From Bacteroidota bacterium (GTDB taxonomy: Bacteria > Bacteroidota > Bacteroidia > UKL13-3): DNA of 64,000 bases. The position numbers and the translations under genes were made by a program. Shown piece after piece: positions 20,796-30,817 of this stretch; position 1 is the stretch's first letter; each line of letters begins with the position of its first letter. The notes below the pieces were generated by a model that ran no database searches, was not told the DNA's origin, and was given only the letters and a program-made list of their open reading frames with translations. Location of the stretch: positions 124,001-188,000 of the forward strand of contig JAIXSO010000047.1 of the NCBI GenBank assembly GCA_027484685.1, given 5' to 3'.

Positions 20796-21413
20796 TTGCA
20801 TTATTTGATATTTATGAAATTGTATAATTTAAAAAATATACTGAAATTCTTTAGCTTAATTTTTATAATTATGCTTACCCAAAGTTGTGCCAAAGACATT
20901 AGCTGTGGCGATACAAACGATATTGTAAATACTTACAATATTTCTGCCGATGACAAAAGCAAAATTCCTTTTAAAGGAAATGACACACTAATTTACATAA
21001 GTGATGCTGGAGATACAGCAACCCTTATTGGAATAGGAAAAAAGGTATATACAGACCAAGTAAGAAAAAATATTTCAGGAAATGCGGATTGCCCCAGATA
21101 TACAGTAGATAACAACGAAACCATTAGCATTGAAAACAATGGAAATAACCCAGAATTGTATAAAGTAATGTATAAAATTTATGGTGATAAAGAAAGAACA
21201 AAAATTGAATACTTTGTTAATAATATCTACAGCAACGATTATTCATATTATTTTAATTCAGTAAAATTTTATACTGATTCAACACAAATAAATGGGGCCT
21301 ATTATTTTGGGACTCCATTAGATAACATAAATTATAAAGCATTATATAATTACAACTACGGTTTTTTAAAAATACAATTAAATGGAGGTAAAATATGGCT
21401 ATTAAAAATTTAA
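20796..21413 (+). CDS. Hypothetical lipoprotein
   Basis: Signal peptide with lipobox IMLTQSCAKD. Confidence 0.6.
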   Translation: MHYLIFMKLYNLKNILKFFSLIFIIMLTQSCAKDISCGDTNDIVNTYNISADDKSKIPFKGNDTLIYISDAGDTATLIGIGKKVYTDQVRKNISGNADCPRYTVDNNETISIENNGNNPELYKVMYKIYGDKERTKIEYFVNNIYSNDYSYYFNSVKFYTDSTQINGAYYFGTPLDNINYKALYNYNYGFLKIQLNGGKIWLLKI

Positions 21414-22852
21414 AAATAACGAGAATAATCAAAAACACAAACTTCTTTTCTACTTTGAAAACCAACACTAAACTAGGTTTTTTATTTATAAACACCATAA
21501 TGGTGTTATTTGCAAATATTGTATTTGCTCAAACCCCTGAATTGTTTGAAGATAAAGTTTTAATTAACAATATATCCGCTCCTTGGGGTTTCACATTTAT
21601 TAATAGCAATGAAGTACTGTTTACAGAAAAACAAGGAAAAGTATATCGATATACCATTTCTACTGATTCGCTTCAAGAAATAAGTGGTGTGCCTACTGTT
21701 TCTGTAAACGGACAAGGTGGTTTATTAGATATTGCCTTACATCCAAATTTTAACAGTAACAATTTTGTTTACCTAACCTATGCAGTTAGTGCAACTGGAG
21801 GGCAAACAACAGCCTTAGGCAGAGGGAAGTTGGTGGGCAATCAACTTCAAAATTTTACAGAATTATTCCGCGCATTACCAATACGTAACTCGGGCGTTCA
21901 TTTTGGCAGTCGAATTGTTTTTGATAGAAATAATTTACTCTACATGTCGGTAGGCGATCGTGGAGTGCAAGATAGTGCGCAAAGCAAAAGCAACCATTTT
22001 GGCAAAGTATTGCGATTCAATGATGATGGAACTGTTCCTTCAAGCAATCCTTTAGTTGGAGTTCCAAATGCAAAACCTGAAATATTTTGTTGGGGAAATA
22101 GAAATATTCAAGGTATGGCAATGAATCCTGCTACAGGCGACATATATGCACACGAACATGGCCCTAGAGGTGGTGACGAACTAAATATAATTAAACCAAA
22201 TACCAACTACGGTTGGCCTAAAGTTACCTTTGGCATTAACTACGATGGAACGCCTATAACACCAGATACCGTACTTCCTGGAATAGAACGTCCATTAACT
22301 TATTGGGTTCCATCAATTGCCCCATGTGGAATGACTTTTATTAAAAATGGTCAACCTAACAATGAGGCAGATATTTTAATTGGCACATTAGCAGGTACTC
22401 ACATTCATTGGCTAAAATTGAAAGACGATAAAAGAGTATCTTCCACAAGAAGTATGAATGGTTATGCACGTTTTCGTGATGTAAGACAAGCACCTGATGG
22501 AAAGATTTACGCCATTACCGAATCTCCAAACCGATTTGTGTTATTGCGTTCCAATGTACCTGTTTTTAATTCAACGGAAGAAGGAACAGGTGAATTGAAG
22601 GAAAAAGATGTTTTATATCCAAATCCTAGTGTTGGGGAAAGTACTTTGTCATTTTATGTGTCAACTAAACAATTTGTTACAATAAGAATTTTTAGCACCA
22701 ATGGCTTATTAATTAAAGAACTAACTGCCCAAAATTTTGCCGCAGGCAGACATTCACTTGAAATAGAATCTGAAAAATTACCTCAAGGTTTTTATTTTAT
22801 AGAAGTAGACAAAGGAGGAACAAAAACACTAACAAAGTTTATTAAAATGTAG
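21395..22852 (+). CDS. PQQ-dependent sugar dehydrogenase-like protein with T9SS type A C-terminal domain
   Basis: APWGFTFINSNEVLFTEKQGKVYRY...GGLLDIALHPNF...VGDRG...HEHGPRGGDELN; C-terminal YPNPSVGESTLSFYV...LPQGFYFIEV..GGTKTLTKFIKM. Confidence 0.9.
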   Translation: MAIKNLKITRIIKNTNFFSTLKTNTKLGFLFINTIMVLFANIVFAQTPELFEDKVLINNISAPWGFTFINSNEVLFTEKQGKVYRYTISTDSLQEISGVPTVSVNGQGGLLDIALHPNFNSNNFVYLTYAVSATGGQTTALGRGKLVGNQLQNFTELFRALPIRNSGVHFGSRIVFDRNNLLYMSVGDRGVQDSAQSKSNHFGKVLRFNDDGTVPSSNPLVGVPNAKPEIFCWGNRNIQGMAMNPATGDIYAHEHGPRGGDELNIIKPNTNYGWPKVTFGINYDGTPITPDTVLPGIERPLTYWVPSIAPCGMTFIKNGQPNNEADILIGTLAGTHIHWLKLKDDKRVSSTRSMNGYARFRDVRQAPDGKIYAITESPNRFVLLRSNVPVFNSTEEGTGELKEKDVLYPNPSVGESTLSFYVSTKQFVTIRIFSTNGLLIKELTAQNFAAGRHSLEIESEKLPQGFYFIEVDKGGTKTLTKFIKM

Positions 22853-23100
22853 GAAAGAAATTTGGGGGTTTATAAGCCTTCAAACTAAGGATAGTTGTAA
22901 ACTAAAAAAAATTTAAAACAAGCAAAAACGATAAACAATATTTTAGGAATTGGTCTTTTAGCTTTAGCATGTTGTCACCTAAAAATTAATAATAAGTGCG
23001 GTTGCTGGAAAGAATCCTAACATAGGCAGAATATTTTTTATTCAATTTCTTTCTACCGAACTGTTTTTTATTTTTTCATTAATTCGTTTACATTTTAACT

Positions 23101-23352
23101 ATGGAAATATTAACAATTGAAATTGATACAAAAGAACATTTAGAAGAACTAAAAAAAATATGTGAGGCATTGCCTTTTGTTAAAAATATTTCAACAGTAA
23201 ATAAAATAAAACTTACACCCCAAAATATAGCATTTGGCATCGGCAGAGTTGCTTCAGATATTGAATTAACTGAGTATTTATCAACTCAAAATTATACTTC
23301 AAACATTAATGAAGATGATTTACTTTTAGAGTTAGACAAGGTGAATTTATGA
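23101..23352 (+). CDS. Putative antitoxin of a type II TA pair
   Basis: Small ORF with 4-nt ATGA overlap to a downstream RelE/ParE-size ORF; resembles the antitoxin at 31786-32001. Confidence 0.45.
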   Translation: MEILTIEIDTKEHLEELKKICEALPFVKNISTVNKIKLTPQNIAFGIGRVASDIELTEYLSTQNYTSNINEDDLLLELDKVNL

Positions 23353-23615
23353 AATTGATATTTAAAGAACCTGCACTTAAAACCCTTCGATTACAAAGAG
23401 ATTTTTTAGATTCAAAAAACACAATTGGTAGTGGTAACAGATATGTTTTAAAATTTGTAGATAGTATTAAATCATTTGCCCAACCTAACACACAATATGC
23501 TAAATGTAATAATATTGTACTATTAAAATTCGGATATTCATGCGTAACAATTGTATCAATGGCATTAAATTATGATTTCATTCAAATCATTATTGGAAAC
23601 TGTATAGACGTTTAA
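23349..23615 (+). CDS. Putative RelE/ParE-like toxin
   Basis: 88-aa ORF overlapping the upstream small ORF; FVDSIKSFAQPNTQYAKCNNIVLLKFGYSCVTIV. Confidence 0.35.
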   Translation: MKLIFKEPALKTLRLQRDFLDSKNTIGSGNRYVLKFVDSIKSFAQPNTQYAKCNNIVLLKFGYSCVTIVSMALNYDFIQIIIGNCIDV

Positions 23616-23654
23616 TTAAAATACTGTACAACTAGTAAACCGCTTCCAAACAGT

Positions 23655-23729
23655 TGTTCGACCCCTTCGGGGTCGTATGTTTATAGCATAAGTATTTTTA
23701 TAAACATACGACCCCGAAGGGGTCGAACA
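23655..23729. repeat. Perfect 31-bp inverted repeat with nested GACCCCTTCGGGGTC palindromes
   Basis: TGTTCGACCCCTTCGGGGTCGTATGTTTATA (23655-23685) and its exact reverse complement (23699-23729), 13-nt loop. Confidence 0.97.
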
Positions 23730-23895
23730 CAAGCGAAAAGGATTTTGTTTGTATTTACATACGTTTAATTAAACGTCTTTACTTATACTTATATAACAAA
23801 CATTGATTGCAACGTCTCTACCGCGTAAAAACAGCATCAAATAAATTTATAAGGTTTTAGTGATATTACAGTATATTTGTTTAAAATAATTTTAC

Positions 23896-24852
23896 ATGAG
23901 AAAACTTTTTACAATATTAATTTTCCTGTTTTGTTCATACAGTTATGGACAAAATTTGGTTGTAAATCCAAGTTTTGAAAACTACGATACATGTCCTGAT
24001 TATTTGTCACAGTTATCGAGAGCTAATGACTGGTATTCAATAAGAATGACACCAGATTATTTTAATGTTTGTGCACCAAACTTATATAGTAAAATTCCTG
24101 ACAATTATTTTGGAAATGCAAATCCAGCTTCAGGAAATGCGTATGTTGGCTTTTGTAGTTCAAGTGCTGGAAATAGTTATTTTTTTCTAGAATGTGTAGG
24201 TTCTAAATTAATTACTCCGCTTGAAAAAGGAAAAAAATATTTTGTTAGTTTTAAAGTATTTTTATCTCAAAAAGGAAGTCCATATCAATGGTGCGGAGTC
24301 AATAAATTAGGTGCACTTTTTTCTACTGTTTTATATTCTGAAAAAAATCCGTCACCAATTTGTAATTGTGCTCAAGTATATACCAATAATATTATTACTG
24401 ATACTTCAAATTGGACAAGAATAAAAGGATTTTTTATTGCTGATTCTAACTATTCTTATATTGGCATTGGCAGATTTTTTGACTATCCATCAACTAGCTC
24501 AAAACAAATTGCAGGAACCCAATGTAATGCTTATTATTTTTTAGATGATGTTTGTGTTTCTACAGATTCAGTTTTTGCAAGTAACTTTGCATGGCCTAAC
24601 AATGACGGCTATTCTTATGAAAAAGAAGTTTTAATTTACCCCAATCCATTCATCAATAAATTAACTGTAAAAACTAAAAATTGCAATCAAACAGAAATTG
24701 TACTTTATGATGTTTTATCAAGAGAATTTATATATCAAACATTTACCGATTCAACTGAAATATTTACAGAACATCTGGCAATGGGGGTATACTTATACAC
24801 CATCCGAAATGCAAGCGGAATTATAAAAAGTGGGAAATTAATTAAAGAGTAA
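23896..24852 (+). CDS. Secreted protein with T9SS type A sorting domain
   Basis: Signal peptide; LVVNPSFENYDTCP; C-terminal VLIYPNPFINKLTVKT...MGVYLYTIRNASGIIKSGKLIKE. Confidence 0.85.
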   Translation: MRKLFTILIFLFCSYSYGQNLVVNPSFENYDTCPDYLSQLSRANDWYSIRMTPDYFNVCAPNLYSKIPDNYFGNANPASGNAYVGFCSSSAGNSYFFLECVGSKLITPLEKGKKYFVSFKVFLSQKGSPYQWCGVNKLGALFSTVLYSEKNPSPICNCAQVYTNNIITDTSNWTRIKGFFIADSNYSYIGIGRFFDYPSTSSKQIAGTQCNAYYFLDDVCVSTDSVFASNFAWPNNDGYSYEKEVLIYPNPFINKLTVKTKNCNQTEIVLYDVLSREFIYQTFTDSTEIFTEHLAMGVYLYTIRNASGIIKSGKLIKE

Positions 24853-24868
24853 ATGTAATTATCAATTG

Positions 24869-24925
24869 GTCAGTTCGAGCGGAGTCGAGAACAGGGTAAT
24901 TGTTCTCGACTCCGCTCGAACTGAC
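24869..24925. repeat. Perfect 25-bp inverted repeat GTCAGTTCGAGCGGAGTCGAGAACA / TGTTCTCGACTCCGCTCGAACTGAC, 7-nt loop
   Basis: Arms 24869-24893 and 24901-24925; between convergent genes. Confidence 0.97.
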
Positions 24926-26896
24926 TTAGTATTTCAATTGTTCCAACAATTGTTTCACTTCTTCGTTTTGGGGATTAACTACCAATATACGTTTCAATAG
25001 TTTTAACGCTTCGGGTTTGTTATTTTCTAAATTATAAACTGCTGCTAGGTTTAGCAATGCTTGTTCATTATCGGGGTTTAAAGCCAATGCTTTGTTGTAA
25101 TTGGTTTTGGCCAAAGCAAGGTTATTTTGCCTTAAATAAGCAAAGCCCAAATTAACCAAACTTCCCTCCTGCTTTTCATTTTGTTGTAAGTTATTGTTTA
25201 ATAATAAAATGGCTTCATCTAATTTATTCAGCATTATTTTAGCTTGTGCTAATTTGTCAATAAAATCAATACTTTGAGGCGAAAGCGATACTGCTTTTTG
25301 AAAAAATAATTCAGCCCTTACATGATCGTTTTTGGCTTGAAAAGCTTGCCCAACTCTATAACACATCCACGCACTTTTTTGCTCATCTACATTTCTAAAC
25401 GAAGCCTTGGCTATAATGGCATCATAATCGTTTTGTAAGTAATGTAATTGCACTTGTGCATCCAACCAATTTTGTTGGTTATTATCTGCTTTAAAATAGG
25501 TCTTAGCTTGTTCTAAAGCTTCTTTTTGTCCATTAAATTTTTCTACATAGTTAATAAGCGCTTTCACTTTTGACAGTTCAGTAGTTTCTTTATTATTAAT
25601 ACAATACAAACCTGCAAATTCTTTTACTTTATCTATTTCGTTTTGTTTTACTGCTTTGGCAGGCTTTTTTATCCAATGGTCGTGAACAGTTACATGCGGA
25701 ATATCAATAGTTCCTGAGCGCGGCATGTGGCAATTGCTACAATCGTTATTGTTAACCATTCTGTTTTTTTCTGATTCGCTACACAAAGTTTGATTGGTGT
25801 TTGAATGGCATTTAATACAAGCATTATTAAATATTTGTGTGCCTGTTTTTTTTACACTTACATGCGGATTATGACAAGTAATACAAGTTAAATTTAAGGT
25901 TTCAAAGTTTTTGCCTGCTGTTTTATTTTGTTTGTTGCTTTCCGTAAAACATTTGCTTAATTGAAGTCGTTGGGCATGGCTAGCCATAATAAATTCATCA
26001 TTCTGGCCTTTGTATTTAGGCATGTACACTTCCCAAAAATCGCTTAAAACCATACCTGGTTTAAAATCTTTAAAAGTTTTTCCGTCTTTTAAAATGGCGT
26101 TTCCTTGTAAATGGCAGCGTTGGCATAAATCAATTTGGCGTTCCCAAGGCAATTTTTTAGGATTAACAATGGTGTAATCAATTTCGTGAGCAGTATCCAC
26201 CAAATGGCCTGCTAACTTTTCTTTTAAATGCACTTCGCCAGGTCCATGGCAACGTTCACAATCAATTCCATTTGGAATACTGGTAAATTTGTTAGCTGTA
26301 AAATCGGTTACACTTGGAAAACCATTATGGCAACTCATACACTCAAACTCAATGGTACGACTAAAGCGGCTGTTGTTTCCATTTTCAAAACCGGGAGGTA
26401 AATCCCACTTTTTTTCTTGTGCATACCAAGTCAATGGCATTTGGTACAAATAGCCATTGATATTTATCAAGTGCGAATTGGTATGTTGACCAGAACCAAT
26501 AATATAATCAACCTTTTCAATACGTTTGTAAATGGTATCTTTACCATTCATTCTGTATTCCAAAATAAACATATTATTGTTTTTCCAAAATGGATGGTAA
26601 TACAGGTTTTTAAATTTATCGTAAACTACATGGTGTTTGCTAAAATCGGCACTCGATTTTTGTTTGGTGGCTAAGTCAAAACTTTTACCCATTCCAGTTT
26701 CTATAAAAGTATTGTAAATATCGGCATGGCAACTTCTACATTGCTGCATACCTACATATTTTACCGAATCATTGTGGTTCAAATATTTACTTTTTTCAAC
26801 TGCTTTTTCAGCATTGTTACCACACCCAATATTTAACCAAAATACCGTAATTAGAAATGATATAATAATGAAGTAAAGCCTGTTTTTCAATGCCAT
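24926..26896 (-). CDS. Multiheme cytochrome c-like protein with C-terminal TPRs
   Basis: Seven CxxCH motifs (CRSCH, CMSCH, CERCH, CQRCH, CITCH, CIKCH, CSNCH) followed by TPR units. Confidence 0.9.
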   Translation of the reverse strand: MALKNRLYFIIISFLITVFWLNIGCGNNAEKAVEKSKYLNHNDSVKYVGMQQCRSCHADIYNTFIETGMGKSFDLATKQKSSADFSKHHVVYDKFKNLYYHPFWKNNNMFILEYRMNGKDTIYKRIEKVDYIIGSGQHTNSHLININGYLYQMPLTWYAQEKKWDLPPGFENGNNSRFSRTIEFECMSCHNGFPSVTDFTANKFTSIPNGIDCERCHGPGEVHLKEKLAGHLVDTAHEIDYTIVNPKKLPWERQIDLCQRCHLQGNAILKDGKTFKDFKPGMVLSDFWEVYMPKYKGQNDEFIMASHAQRLQLSKCFTESNKQNKTAGKNFETLNLTCITCHNPHVSVKKTGTQIFNNACIKCHSNTNQTLCSESEKNRMVNNNDCSNCHMPRSGTIDIPHVTVHDHWIKKPAKAVKQNEIDKVKEFAGLYCINNKETTELSKVKALINYVEKFNGQKEALEQAKTYFKADNNQQNWLDAQVQLHYLQNDYDAIIAKASFRNVDEQKSAWMCYRVGQAFQAKNDHVRAELFFQKAVSLSPQSIDFIDKLAQAKIMLNKLDEAILLLNNNLQQNEKQEGSLVNLGFAYLRQNNLALAKTNYNKALALNPDNEQALLNLAAVYNLENNKPEALKLLKRILVVNPQNEEVKQLLEQLKY

Positions 26897-27062
26897 TTTG
26901 TTTGGTTCAAATAACGAAAATGTTTACCCATATTAACAAACATTTGAATAATTAGTTGTCAATTTTTTAGGTTTAAAGCAAAAAAACAATTTTATTTGAA
27001 TTTTAGAATATATTTCTAAAAAAATAATTATTAATTAAAAGCATAATACACAAATTATAGTT

Positions 27063-28421
27063 ATGCGATTACCGAATAAAATTGAACAAATTAAACCAAA
27101 CAATATGATAAAAAAATTTACTTTCATTCTGCTACTTTTAGGAGCTAAGAGTTCATTTTCGCAAGGCGAATTTAAACGATTTGGAATTGGGTTGAATGCA
27201 GGAACAGGTTGGAGTATGTGCGATGGTGCTGATATGGGTATGCCTGGTTTTGCAGGTGGACTAACAGCAAAATACTCAATTTCAAACAGATTTGCGCTTA
27301 GAGGCGGAATGCATTATGCCGGTTTTGAAAATGTAAATGCACGTTTTACATCAAATACTAGTACTTTAGCTTTTGATTTACAGGGTGTATTTAATGCCAT
27401 TAACTTTAGAAAAACTAAAGCAGAAAAAAATGGATACAGACCTGTATTTAGCACTTTATATTTTGCCATTGGTGGTGGAACTTTAAACGCCAATGTTGAT
27501 GGTTATAGTAATCCATGGCCAGATCAAGTTTCGAGTGTTAACAGTGGTTTTATAGCTACAAGCGTTGGTTATAAAATAAAAGTAACTGAGTTAATTGATT
27601 TAAACTTTGAGTATAGTATTAGAACAACCAATACCGATTTATTAGATGGTTATAATCCACAAGTTTACTCTAATCGTTCAAACGATTATTATGGAATTTC
27701 AATGATTGGAATTAACTTTAATTTAGGAGGAGGTTCTGAAAATATTGAGTGGACTGACGGTTTTGAAGGAGTTGTTAAAAATATAAAAGTAGATAAAGAA
27801 ACTACCAAATCAGCCTCTAAAAAAGATTACGATGCTTTGAAAAAACGTGTTGACGACCTTGAAGCAATGGTTAAAGATAGTGATAAAGATGGTGTTCCAG
27901 ATATTAGAGATAATGAAATTAACTCGCCAACTACCTTGGTTGATAAAAATGGTGTAACCTTAGATACTGATGGTGATAAAGTTCCTGATTATTTAGATAA
28001 ATGCCCACAAGTTAAAGGATCAAATGCTGATGGTTGCAATGCTGCAACAATTAAGCCTGATGTAAAATATGTAGCTGGAGCTAAAATTGATTTAGGCGCT
28101 TCAGGTATTCAATACGGACCAGGTAATGCTATTATTAAACCTATTTCTTACTCAGTATTAAATAAAGTGGTAAAAATTATGAATGATAATCTTGAACTTG
28201 AATTAAGAGTAGAAGGCCATACCGATAATTTAGGTAAAGAAGAAGCAAATTTAGCTTTATCAAAAGCTAGAGCTTTGGCAGTAAAAAAATACTTAATTGA
28301 TAACGGAATTGAAGATTACAGAATTACTGCAGAAGGTTATGGAAGTAAAAAACCGGTAGCCAATAATAAAACTCCAAAAGGCAGAAGTCAAAACAGAAGA
28401 GTTGATTTTATTCTTCAATAA
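27063..28421 (+). CDS. OmpA-family protein with beta-barrel and calcium-binding (TSP3-like) linker; start may be the internal MIKKFTF
   Basis: DKDGVPDIRDNE, DGDKVPDYLDKCP; C-terminal LRVEGHTDNLGKEEANLALSKARALAVKKYL...EGYGSKKPVANNKTPKGRSQNRRV. Confidence 0.92.
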   Translation: MRLPNKIEQIKPNNMIKKFTFILLLLGAKSSFSQGEFKRFGIGLNAGTGWSMCDGADMGMPGFAGGLTAKYSISNRFALRGGMHYAGFENVNARFTSNTSTLAFDLQGVFNAINFRKTKAEKNGYRPVFSTLYFAIGGGTLNANVDGYSNPWPDQVSSVNSGFIATSVGYKIKVTELIDLNFEYSIRTTNTDLLDGYNPQVYSNRSNDYYGISMIGINFNLGGGSENIEWTDGFEGVVKNIKVDKETTKSASKKDYDALKKRVDDLEAMVKDSDKDGVPDIRDNEINSPTTLVDKNGVTLDTDGDKVPDYLDKCPQVKGSNADGCNAATIKPDVKYVAGAKIDLGASGIQYGPGNAIIKPISYSVLNKVVKIMNDNLELELRVEGHTDNLGKEEANLALSKARALAVKKYLIDNGIEDYRITAEGYGSKKPVANNKTPKGRSQNRRVDFILQ

Positions 28422-28445
28422 TTTTTGATGTTATAAAAACGAGGA

Positions 28446-28476
28446 GGCTGTTCTAAAGTTTAGAACAGCCTTTTTA
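28446..28476 (+). terminator. Intrinsic terminator GGCTGTTCTAAA-g-TTTAGAACAGCC + TTTTT
   Basis: Perfect stem with T tract after the OmpA gene; touches the 3' end of the convergent TonB receptor gene. Confidence 0.85.
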
Positions 28477-30738
28477 TTTAAAACTATACCTAACTCCTAT
28501 AAATGCTCTTATGCCTTGCAATGGTGCATAATTATATGTTGGGTCAAAAGTATAAGCATAAGGATTGTTTATATTTACCTGCTTATCAAATGGATCGAAT
28601 GGGCGCATGATTGGATTTTGAGGAATAAAATTGAGTAAGTTTTTAGCTCCTCCATAAAGTGAAACATTGTTTTTAAACACTTTGGTTATTTGCAAATTTA
28701 CCAAAGCAAACCATGGCGACTCAGCGGGACGAAAATCGTTTGGTAAAATAGGCAATAACATTGGACTTGTTAAAGTTCCAGTTAAATCAATGGTTATGTT
28801 TTGTTTTTTAAAATGATAATTAGAGCCATAATTAACTGTTAAAGGTGGAGTTTGAATTTGTCCACTCTTTACCTCGTTATTCAAACTATCTTTATTCACA
28901 GTAAATACATCTACCAAAGTAAAGCCTAAATTAGCCTTAAAACCATTGCTAAAATTTGCATCTAAACCAAAGTTAACACCTCTGTTTATGGCGTATCCAT
29001 TTAAGTTATTAAATATTATTTGATTGGCGTTGGTTAAATAATCGGGTACAATTCGGTTAGTAAAGTAGGTGTAAAACAGGTTTAAGTCTAGGTTAATAAA
29101 ACCATTTTTTACACTCATGTTTTTTACATAATTAGCCGATATATTCCACGATTGTTCGGGCTTTAACTCGCTTAAAATTACCACTTGCCTTGCACCAGTT
29201 AATGCTGCATGTTCTTCACTAAACAAATTTACAACTCTATAACCGTTGCCTAAACTTAACCTGAAAGAGTTACTTAAATTAGGCGAAAACTTATAATTAA
29301 ATCGTGGCGAAAAAATATGACCATGAACTGAGTTAATATCGTATCGCAAACCTAAAAGCATTTTATTCTTTATATTTATTTTGTAATCATCTTGAATAAA
29401 AAAGCCAGGTAAATAAGTAATACTTGGGCTGTTTGATGAATCTATTTTTTGAGTAACAGCGGTGTTGTCGTCATAAAAAGTATAGCGAAGTGCTGCTCCA
29501 ACTAATAAGTTATGTTTTTGTCCAATTGTTTTATCATACGTAATTTGACTAAAACCAATCACTTGAGTTGCTGCATAAGCCATTGTGCCATAAACAGAAT
29601 TTTGGTCATGGATATTAAATGAACTATTTAAAACTACTTTATCTTTAAAATAAGGTAATTGATAATTACCCAATAACTCTAATCTTTTGGTGTAAATACT
29701 TTCGCCATATACACTATCACCACCTCTAAATGCTTTTGTCCATTGGGTTTGCCCACCCCATCTATCTTCATAAAAAAACCTAGCTGCAATATTTGCTATC
29801 CTATTTTGCTTGCGTTCAAAATTCGTTTTATTAAAAATAGAAATTCGTTTTTGCAAAGTAACATCGGTAAAACCATCGTTGTTGTTATCCCAAATTTTAT
29901 CAAAATAAAAAGCATTGGCGCTCAATAACGACTGTACTTTAGGATTGATTTCCAATTTATAAGCTATATCTAAATTATTTTCTAAATAACTAGTGGTATT
30001 GAAATCAATACTTAAACGTGGTGCTTTATTGGCATTTTTGGTAATGATATTGATTAAACCACCTACAGCTTCGGAGCCATATAAAGTAGAAGCAGGACCA
30101 CGTTGAATTTCAACTCGTTCAATAATTGAATTAGGAATTCCCATTAAGCCATAAACAGTAGAAAGGGCCGAAACTATTGGCATTCCATCAATCATTACCA
30201 TGGTATAGGGACCTTCCATACCGTTTATATGAATATCGCCCGTATTGCATACATTACAATTCAGTTGAGGTCTAACGCCATTTACCATTCCTATAGCTTC
30301 AAAAATATTGGGAGTTGGATTTTGTTGAAATAATTTGGGCGAAATAACCTCCACCGAAACTGTACTTTCCTTTTTACTTATTTCCTTTAAAGTCCCACTA
30401 ACCACAACATCGTTCAATGTATTTTCGTTTTCAATTACTTCAATTACTAAATCTTTATTTTTATAGTTTGAAGCAATAATTTTGACCTGTTTTGGGTAAT
30501 AACCTAGTGCCTTAACAGTTAATAAAAAGGTATCTTTTGATAAATTTTTGAAAATAAATTTACCATCTTGATTGGTTTGAACAGCTTGTTTCAGTTCCTT
30601 AATACTAACCACAGCAAATGACACTGGCTTTTTACCACATATTACTTTTCCCTCAAAATCAATATTTTGCGCACTTGTTTGATAGAAAAAAGTAGTTAGC
30701 ATAATGCTTAACAAGTAAAAATAGATAGGTCTTTTCAT
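28474..30738 (-). CDS. TonB-dependent outer membrane receptor with carboxypeptidase-like N-terminal domain
   Basis: GKVICGKKPVSFAVVSIKEL; plug GDIHINGMEGPYTMVMIDGMPIV...IERVEIQRGPASTLYGSEAVGGLINIITK. Confidence 0.95.
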   Translation of the reverse strand: MKRPIYFYLLSIMLTTFFYQTSAQNIDFEGKVICGKKPVSFAVVSIKELKQAVQTNQDGKFIFKNLSKDTFLLTVKALGYYPKQVKIIASNYKNKDLVIEVIENENTLNDVVVSGTLKEISKKESTVSVEVISPKLFQQNPTPNIFEAIGMVNGVRPQLNCNVCNTGDIHINGMEGPYTMVMIDGMPIVSALSTVYGLMGIPNSIIERVEIQRGPASTLYGSEAVGGLINIITKNANKAPRLSIDFNTTSYLENNLDIAYKLEINPKVQSLLSANAFYFDKIWDNNNDGFTDVTLQKRISIFNKTNFERKQNRIANIAARFFYEDRWGGQTQWTKAFRGGDSVYGESIYTKRLELLGNYQLPYFKDKVVLNSSFNIHDQNSVYGTMAYAATQVIGFSQITYDKTIGQKHNLLVGAALRYTFYDDNTAVTQKIDSSNSPSITYLPGFFIQDDYKINIKNKMLLGLRYDINSVHGHIFSPRFNYKFSPNLSNSFRLSLGNGYRVVNLFSEEHAALTGARQVVILSELKPEQSWNISANYVKNMSVKNGFINLDLNLFYTYFTNRIVPDYLTNANQIIFNNLNGYAINRGVNFGLDANFSNGFKANLGFTLVDVFTVNKDSLNNEVKSGQIQTPPLTVNYGSNYHFKKQNITIDLTGTLTSPMLLPILPNDFRPAESPWFALVNLQITKVFKNNVSLYGGAKNLLNFIPQNPIMRPFDPFDKQVNINNPYAYTFDPTYNYAPLQGIRAFIGVRYSFK

Positions 30739-30759
30739 TTTTATTAGGTTGGCAAATAT

Positions 30760-30785
30760 AATTTGTTAGACTTATCTAACAAATT
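30760..30785. promoter_or_regulatory. DtxR-family operator-like palindrome AATTTGTTAGA-CTTA-TCTAACAAATT
   Basis: Perfect 11-bp arms around a 4-nt centre, in the divergent intergenic region of the TonB receptor and the DtxR-family gene. Confidence 0.75.
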
Positions 30786-30805
30786 TATTTTATAAATATT
30801 AATAT

Positions 30806-30813
30806 TACTTTTG
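30806..30813 (+). promoter_or_regulatory. Candidate Bacteroidota -7 element TACTTTTG (TAnnTTTG) just before the start codon at 30818
   Basis: Match to TAnnTTTG; no clear -33 element seen at the expected distance. Confidence 0.3.
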
Positions 30814-30817
30814 GCAA

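Noticed and set aside
30806-30813. Complete promoter for the DtxR-family gene
   Set aside because: Only a -7-like TACTTTTG was found, five nt from the start codon, without a -33 TTTG at normal spacing; kept only as a low-confidence feature.
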